From contig CAZBPG010000010.1 in the NCBI GenBank assembly GCA_964493695.1, positions 1 through 61,926 of the forward strand: a stretch of 61,926 nucleotides of DNA, written 5' to 3'. Below the pieces are notes generated by a model, which was not told the origin of the DNA, did no database searches, and was given only the letters and a program-made list of their open reading frames with translations. The stretch's first letter is position 1; every line of letters begins with the position of its first letter. The stretch comes from Bog-950 sp964493695 (GTDB lineage Bacteria > Bacteroidota > Bacteroidia > Chitinophagales > LD1). Of the stretch, positions 59,301 through 61,926 are shown in pieces. The position numbers were made by a program, and so were the translations under genes.

Positions 59301-61306
59301 CTACCGGTTCAGCTACTGTAAGCGCTACCGGTGGCACCCCTAACTATACTTACGCGTGGAGCGGTGGAGGAAGCGGAGCGACCATCAGCAACAAACCTGC
59401 AGGAAGCTACTCGGTAACAGTTACCGACTCGCACCAGTGCTCGGCTTCGGCTTCGGTAAATGTTACCCAGCCACTGGCTGCCCTTTCTGCCACCGGCAGC
59501 GGTACCGATGCCGCCTGCGGACAGGCTAACGGTTCGGTTACGGTAACAGCCGCAGGAGGTGCAGGTAACTACACCTATCTGTGGAACACCGGTGCTACTA
59601 CACAAACAGTATCGAATGTTGCTCCTGCCACTTACACCGCAACGGTAACGGATGCCAACGGATGCACCGCTACGGCTACAGCTACCGTAAGCAATGCTAC
59701 CAGCAACTTTGCTGTAACTATTGATGCGGAGAACGCCAGCTGCGGACAACCTAACGGTTCGGCTGCTGCCTTGCCAAACAACCCTACCGGTGTAACTTAT
59801 CTGTGGAGCAACAGCTCTACCAACGGTTCTATTACCGGTCTGGCTGCGGGCAACTACTCGGTTACCGTAACTAACCCTGCGGGCTGCACGGCTTCGGCAT
59901 CGGCTACCATCAGCAATGTGGCTTCTAACATCAGCGTTACCTTTACCATTACACAAACCGCCTGCGGACAGAGCCTGGGCGGTGCATCTGCCAGCGTAAC
60001 CGGTGGAACTTCGCCTTATACTTATAACTGGAGCACCGGTTCAACCACCAACGCTATTTCGAATGTGGCAGCAGGAGGGTACCCGCTTACGGTTACCGAC
60101 AACACCGGATGCTCGGTAGTGAACACCGCAGCGGTAAGCAACAGTGGCGCACCAACGGTTACCACTAATGCTGTTTCGCCTACCTGTTTTGGAGGAACCA
60201 ACGGAAGCGCCACAGCCGGTGCAACCGGAGGCAGCCAGCCTTATACTTACAACTGGAGCACCGGAGGAAGCGGTACTTCTATCACCGGTCTCAGCGCGGG
60301 AACTTATGTAGTGAGCGTGCAGGACAACGCTCAGTGCCTTGCCGTTAAATCGGTAACGGTTACCAATCCTGCGGCTGTTAACGTAAGCATTACCACTACC
60401 AACGCCCTTTGCGGAAACCAGAACGGAACGGCCATTGCCATTGCATCGGGCGGAACCGGTAACTATTCTTACTACTGGAACAACGGAACCACTATTGTCA
60501 ACAACATGGACCTTACAGCCGGTTCTTACACCGTAACCGTAACCGATGCCAACAGCTGCACCGGCACGGCTACAGCACAGGTGGGTTCTTCAGCGGCCCC
60601 TACTTCGGTAATGAACACCATCAACGGAACCTGCCAGATTACCCCGCAAATCAACCTGACTATTATAGGAGGGGCACAGCCGTTTACCTTCCAGTGGAGC
60701 AACGGTGCCACCACCCAGAACTTAACGGGTATTGCTGCCGGTTCATACACGGTGACTATTACCGATGGCAACGGCTGCAAGAACATCAACACCACTTCGG
60801 TTACCGATAACTCTTCGGTGAATGTGACCTTCAACACCCAGAACCCTACACAGGGCAACAGCGATGGCTTTATCAACGCCAGCCCGAGCGGTGGAACTTC
60901 ACCTTATTCTTACAACTGGAGCACCGGTGCTACTACCTCTTCCATTTCGAACCTGGCAGCCGGAACTTATACCGTAACCATTACCGACCAAACAGGCTGT
61001 ATCCGGGTATCCACGGTTATCCTGAGCACACCGAGCGGCATTGCACAGATAATAGATGTGGCGCTGATTAAAGTGTTCCCGAACCCGGCACATAACGTTT
61101 GCAACGTTCAGATGGAACTGAACAAGGCACAGCACATAGAACTGAGAATGTTCAACAACATTGGCCAGCAGGTGTGGATGAAGACCGTAAGCGACTTTAA
61201 ACAAGGCACCGAAACCATAGATGTAAGCCGCCTTTCAGCCGGTGTATACATGGTTCAGGTAAACGTAAACGGAGGAATGCAAACGGTTAAGTTTGTGAAG
61301 GAGTAA
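56363..61306 (+). CDS. Giant T9SS-secreted M43 metalloprotease with PKD and SprB repeats
   Basis: A 1647-residue surface or secreted protein. Signal peptide (KRILFLLLVTVFGLSVNAQ), M43 catalytic domain with HEVGHYLGLYH at 232-242 and Met-turn EDFMDYADC, then a PKD domain (about 333-420), a choice-of-anchor J lectin-like domain (about 420-595), a second PKD (about 600-685), another beta domain, a third PKD (about 875-960), about eight SprB-type repeats of about 75 residues (NYTYLWNTGATTQTVSN, YTYNWSTGSTTNAISN) and a T9SS sorting domain (IKVFPNPAHNVCN, LSAGVYMVQVNVNG). SprB repeats are known from gliding adhesins, so this could combine proteolysis with adhesion. It is a larger paralogue of the gene at 41967. 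Confidence 0.92.
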   Translation: MKRILFLLLVTVFGLSVNAQHRECGAHEVSDKLRLTDAAYDNQIKMNETVLRKMVATGQQDPYYAARAVRTIPVVVHVLYNTTAQNVSTALIQQTIAQMNLDYSKTNSDLNQARSVVQPLAANAEIQFCLAQQDPNGNPTTGINRIATNKSCWNYNTESDNMKSSATGGANGWDSRYYLNIWVVSICGSNPQTGGIGGYAYFPTPGMHGSNIDGLVVDFSIGLGTGNRTATHEVGHYLGLYHTWGSQTSNACGNVFPSTDDGFSDTPDSKEANYFCTPNTSCPGNSSYGDLIEDFMDYADCTVLFTTQQVNYMNSVLTNTRSSLFTTNVCSTTGAPVANFTGTPTTICTGQTVTFTNTSTGTGNTYSWTFPGGTPGTSTATNPTVTYSTAGTYSVTLVATNSNGNNTKVSTNYITVSGSNNLPLTEGFEATTFPPTGWSINNADASTTWLRTTSASGFGTSAASAYINNFNYNAAGQKDWLITPSYNFIGVSNGRIKWDYAYAPYNQAGYSDSLEVLYSTNCGATWTSLWKKGGSQLSTATATANNFVPSAAQWKKDSASLASLSGQSNVRFAFKNACQYGNNVFLDNVNVYNASAQSGSAPVADFVGTPTTVVAGNTVAFTDLSTNTPTTWSWTFAGGTPGTSTSQNPTITYSTPGTYAVTLTSANGNGNNTMSKPTYITVIQGGGAQTCDTLSNIFATDTLTLYSFTGTQSGFVSGHNSYMDKAKAEFYVNPTPGAKVTGGMFYFGKAETLNPGTASITAKVWDATGTNAVAGAPGNVLASQSVLISTIVTDVTNQDLTYVSFPTQPTVNGNFYIGFEMTYANGDTVAIVTTTLTSSSGGDGWEQWSDDSWWPYDSSFGNGMSNVILPILCTASSGSAPTASFTANNTAVCAGSTVNFTSTSTGSPTSYSWTFTGGTPGGSSQQNPSVVYNTAGTYAVSLTASNGNGSNTSTQNSYITVYAKPVLSTSSGAVLCYGGSTGSATVSATGGTPNYTYAWSGGGSGATISNKPAGSYSVTVTDSHQCSASASVNVTQPLAALSATGSGTDAACGQANGSVTVTAAGGAGNYTYLWNTGATTQTVSNVAPATYTATVTDANGCTATATATVSNATSNFAVTIDAENASCGQPNGSAAALPNNPTGVTYLWSNSSTNGSITGLAAGNYSVTVTNPAGCTASASATISNVASNISVTFTITQTACGQSLGGASASVTGGTSPYTYNWSTGSTTNAISNVAAGGYPLTVTDNTGCSVVNTAAVSNSGAPTVTTNAVSPTCFGGTNGSATAGATGGSQPYTYNWSTGGSGTSITGLSAGTYVVSVQDNAQCLAVKSVTVTNPAAVNVSITTTNALCGNQNGTAIAIASGGTGNYSYYWNNGTTIVNNMDLTAGSYTVTVTDANSCTGTATAQVGSSAAPTSVMNTINGTCQITPQINLTIIGGAQPFTFQWSNGATTQNLTGIAAGSYTVTITDGNGCKNINTTSVTDNSSVNVTFNTQNPTQGNSDGFINASPSGGTSPYSYNWSTGATTSSISNLAAGTYTVTITDQTGCIRVSTVILSTPSGIAQIIDVALIKVFPNPAHNVCNVQMELNKAQHIELRMFNNIGQQVWMKTVSDFKQGTETIDVSRLSAGVYMVQVNVNGGMQTVKFVKE

Positions 61307-61337
61307 GCAGAAGGCAATTTGCAAAAGCAAAAAATAC

Positions 61338-61376
61338 AAACAGCCCCGTATCACTTTAATGATACGGGGCTGTTTT
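61338..61376 (+). terminator. Terminator of the large M43 protease gene
   Basis: Stem AAACAGCCCCGTATCA/TGATACGGGGCTGTTT of 16 bp with a 6-base loop and a T-run. Confidence 0.9.
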
Positions 61377-61622
61377 AGTATGGGATATTATTTATATCCT
61401 AATTGTTGTAGTTTGTCTGTAGCCGGTACTTGTATTCAAAACCTGACTGCCGTCAGGCAAGTTCTGCATTCTAAAATCGTTAATCCTTGTTCTTAAATCA
61501 ATACCAATTTGGAATGGAATTAGGAAAGAAGTCTACTGAAGAAGTTGACACTTTATCGCTTTTATCGTAATCTAACTAAGGATAGTTTAAACAAGTTCCA
61601 TTCCTTAGCTTAGGAACGACAA
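61377..61622. other. Non-coding stretch between the terminator and array 3
   Basis: About 245 bases without a convincing gene. It contains a small palindrome CCTGAC-TGCC-GTCAGG near 61442-61457. The minus-strand reading frame of array 3 runs on into it and stops near 61576. Confidence 0.6.
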
Positions 61623-61926
61623 TCTGCATTGTCATATTCATGCTCCTGTATACAGGAGACTCAATCCGCTTGGTCATCTTCACGCTCCTGCATACAGGAG
61701 ACCCAATCTGCCTGGTCATATTCACTCTCCTGCATACAGGATACTCAATCTGCTTGGTCAGATTCACTCTCCGGTGTACAGGAGACCCAATCTGCCTGGT
61801 CAGATTCACTCTCCGGTGTACAGGAGACCCAATCTGCTTGGTCAGATTCACTCTCCGGTGTACAGGAGACCCAATCTGCTTGGTCAGATTCACTCTCCGG
61901 TGTACAGGAGACCCAATCTGCCTGGT
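61623..61926 (-). repeat. 42-bp tandem repeat running off the window (array 3)
   Basis: Seven full 42-mers and part of an eighth. Units 4-7 (61749-61916) are almost identical, while units 1-3 differ more. On the minus strand they read VNLTKQIGSPVHRR (14 residues) without a stop from the window edge to about 61576. Unit 1 holds the perfect palindrome CTCCTGTATACAGGAG. Whether this encodes a protein cannot be decided, because the start is outside the window. Confidence 0.9.

Noticed and set aside
61623..61926. CRISPR array or phage repeat
   Set aside because: The 42-bp units follow each other without spacers; this is a plain tandem repeat.

Overview
This window comes from a member of the Bacteroidota, probably a draft or metagenome assembly since it has two runs of Ns (100 and 10). 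The phylum is indicated by secreted proteins with type IX secretion (T9SS) C-terminal domains, SprB and PKD repeats, the exbB-exbD-exbD-tonB gene order, a PUR/DUF3276 protein, the absence of clear Shine-Dalgarno sites, and promoters of the TTG-N18/19-TAnnTTTG type. The genus cannot be told from the sequence.

Layout. 1-8.9 kb: pyruvate dehydrogenase E1 beta, tRNA-His, a secreted protein, a flippase, an ABC exporter, a PUR protein and an HMG-CoA-lyase-like enzyme. 9-11 kb: a CREST/ceramidase-like membrane protein and lipoate-protein ligase. 11-18.5 kb: three large secreted proteins, including a GH16 enzyme and a tail-fibre-like protein. 18.5-19.6 kb: a gene-poor stretch with a 21-bp minisatellite. 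19.6-22.6 kb: a carboxypeptidase-regulatory-like protein, a coiled-coil/SPOR protein, a mutarotase and ClpS. 22.7-28.4 kb: a lipid-oxidation cluster in which an acyl-CoA dehydrogenase and an alpha-methylacyl-CoA racemase are each fused to an SCP2 lipid-carrier domain. 28.4-33.9 kb: a WG-repeat protein, a propeller protein and a secreted lysyl-oxidase-like protein. 33.9-39.1 kb: a leftward set with a DUF4442 protein, a futalosine-hydrolase-like protein, DUF2461, a PI-PLC-like protein, an AlkB alkane hydroxylase and two LEA-type proteins. 39.2-41.8 kb: a nucleotide kinase, dCMP deaminase, a retropepsin and malate dehydrogenase. 42-43.8 kb: an M43 metalloprotease. 44.4-51.4 kb: a Ton energy-transduction operon with a PstS-like lipoprotein, a TPR protein and a second TonB. 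51.6-56.2 kb: ClpB, a membrane protein and a 2-oxoacid dehydrogenase E2. 56.4-61.3 kb: a giant M43/PKD/SprB protein.

The least ordinary content is of three kinds. First, there are three tandem arrays with periods of 21 or 42 bp (18980-19265, 43879-44141, 61623-61926), which read on the minus strand as 7- or 14-residue units of related pattern; two lie just 3' of the terminators of the two M43 proteases. Second, heptanucleotide (7-bp) tandem repeats and several palindromic REP-like families have entered coding sequences at linkers, signal-peptide n-regions and C-terminal tails. Third, two independent SCP2 fusions recall the modular branched-chain beta-oxidation enzymes of peroxisomes. Functions are inferred from sequence motifs only; no database search was possible.
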